Source: an uncultured Polyangiaceae bacterium (GTDB lineage Bacteria > Myxococcota_A > Polyangia > Polyangiales > Houyiibacteriaceae). From it: a stretch of 6,601 nucleotides of DNA. The stretch covers positions 1-6,601 of the forward strand of contig CAMYJN010000140.1 of NCBI GenBank assembly GCA_947258625.1. The letters are read 5' to 3'. Positions within the stretch are counted from its first letter, which is position 1; the number at the start of each line of letters is the position of its first letter. Made by a program: the position numbers and the translations under genes. The notes beneath the pieces were generated by a model. The model was not told the origin of the DNA, made no database searches, and saw only the letters and a program-made list of their open reading frames with translations. Shown here piece by piece: positions 5,832 through 6,601 of the stretch.

Positions 5832-6601
5832 GTGCGTATCATCATCACCGTCGGCATGTTGGGAGCCGTCACGCTCACCGGATGCGAGACGGATCCCAAC
5901 CATGACCTCGCCAGCCAGGCAGCGTCGGGCGACGTAGCGCGTCCGGTAGCCTGGGTGGGTGGTCGTTCGATCGGCTCCGCGGAGGTCGAAGCTCTCGCGG
6001 CAACCGAAGCGATCGGCCGCGAGGCCTCGCTCCAACGGCTGATCGACCAAGAGCTTCTCGCGCAAGAGGCCCAGCGACTTGGATTCACCGTCGAGCGGGA
6101 AGGCGAGCGTACGATCGAACGGCTCATGGTCCGCTCGATGCTCCACGACATGGAAAAAGAGAATACGCCGGAGTCGATATCGGAGAAGGAGCTTCGCGAC
6201 GACTATGCCATGCACGAGGACAAGTTCCGTATCCCGGAGCGTCGCCGGACCTGGCATATCCTCGTGAAGGACAAAGGCGACGAGGCCGAGGCCCTGGCCG
6301 CCTCGATCCTTCGCGAGCTTCAGCGGGCACAGGACCCGCACACCGTCTTTGAGCGCTACGCGGACGGTGCTCCGCAGGGCATCGAGCTCGAGGTGGTGGC
6401 CGAGGAGCTACCGCCGGTCACCGAGGAAGCAGGGCTCGAGAAATCTTATAAAGACGCGATCTTTGCCGCCAAATCTGAAGGTCCTTTAGAAGAGCTCGTC
6501 GAGACCTCCTACGGCTGGCACGCGATCGTCGTGGCGGAAATTCTGCCAGCCGAGCAGCTCAGCATGTCCGACGTGGAAGACGCGAGTCGATTCCGAATCA
6601 G
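5832..6601 (+). CDS. PpiC/SurA-like peptidyl-prolyl isomerase lipoprotein (3' truncated by window edge)
   Basis: 256 codons are visible and the frame is open at the right edge. The N-terminus has a good lipoprotein signal: R2, hydrophobic residues 3-15 and the canonical box LTGC with C18. Next comes a SurA/PrsA-type N-terminal region (VARPVAWVGGRSIGSAEVEA, then LQRLIDQELLAQEAQRLGF, 67-85), a charged helical stretch (86-133), and a parvulin-like domain at about 134-238. H142 in RRTWHILVK and H230 in YGWHAIVVAE match conserved parvulin histidines. The usual central GGDLG segment is not seen; it is replaced by GIELEVVAEELPPVTEEAG. The protein may therefore be a chaperone with weak or no isomerase activity. 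The start is GTG 5832, with GAGG at 5824-5827, 4 nt upstream. It probably shares a transcript with the HEAT lipoprotein gene. The family acts in folding of exported or outer-membrane proteins; clients here are unknown. Confidence 0.85.
   Translation, partial: MRIIITVGMLGAVTLTGCETDPNHDLASQAASGDVARPVAWVGGRSIGSAEVEALAATEAIGREASLQRLIDQELLAQEAQRLGFTVEREGERTIERLMVRSMLHDMEKENTPESISEKELRDDYAMHEDKFRIPERRRTWHILVKDKGDEAEALAASILRELQRAQDPHTVFERYADGAPQGIELEVVAEELPPVTEEAGLEKSYKDAIFAAKSEGPLEELVETSYGWHAIVVAEILPAEQLSMSDVEDASRFRI

Noticed and set aside
5280..6341. Minus-strand open frame of 353 codons spanning the end of the HEAT gene and the parvulin-like gene
   Set aside because: It crosses two well-supported genes and their junction, is very Arg/Ser-rich, and has no recognisable domain.

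Overview
The window is about 60% GC, has strong Shine-Dalgarno sites, and uses GTG and TTG starts. It carries several lipoprotein genes of a type common in Myxococcota (the former Deltaproteobacteria): a HEAT-repeat lipoprotein, a parvulin-like lipoprotein and a small Trp-rich lipoprotein. I read it as chromosomal DNA of a myxobacterium-like organism. That assignment is inference from gene content and style. I see no rRNA, tRNA, CRISPR array, insertion sequence, attachment site or phage gene.

Layout: (1) 3-161, the tail of an unrecognised plus-strand gene, followed 10 nt later by (2) an M20-family, carboxypeptidase G2-like metallopeptidase at 172-1356. (3) On the minus strand, 2702-1353 encodes a plant/proteobacterial-type glutamate-cysteine ligase. 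It meets the peptidase gene tail to tail, the two stop codons sharing one CTAG. (4) A 125-bp divergent intergenic region (2703-2827) separates it from (5) pyrE (2828-3376), which overlaps by ATGA with (6) a 215-aa predicted lipoprotein (3373-4020). (7) A GC hairpin at the end of that gene is followed at once by a near-consensus sigma-70 promoter (4028-4057). The promoter leads into (8) a 563-aa HEAT-repeat lipoprotein (4118-5809) and, 22 nt later, (9) a PpiC/SurA-like lipoprotein that runs off the right edge (5832-6601).

Functionally, the left half holds cytoplasmic small-molecule metabolism: glutathione synthesis, hydrolysis of a peptide-like or N-acyl amino acid substrate, and pyrimidine synthesis. 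The right half looks like an envelope module of lipid-anchored proteins, perhaps for folding or scaffolding. pyrE is coupled to the first of these lipoproteins by overlapping codons. I did not find a clearly new system. The most useful leads are the HEAT lipoprotein/parvulin lipoprotein pair with its own promoter, the parvulin domain that has lost its usual central motif, and the uncharacterised lipoprotein coupled to pyrE.
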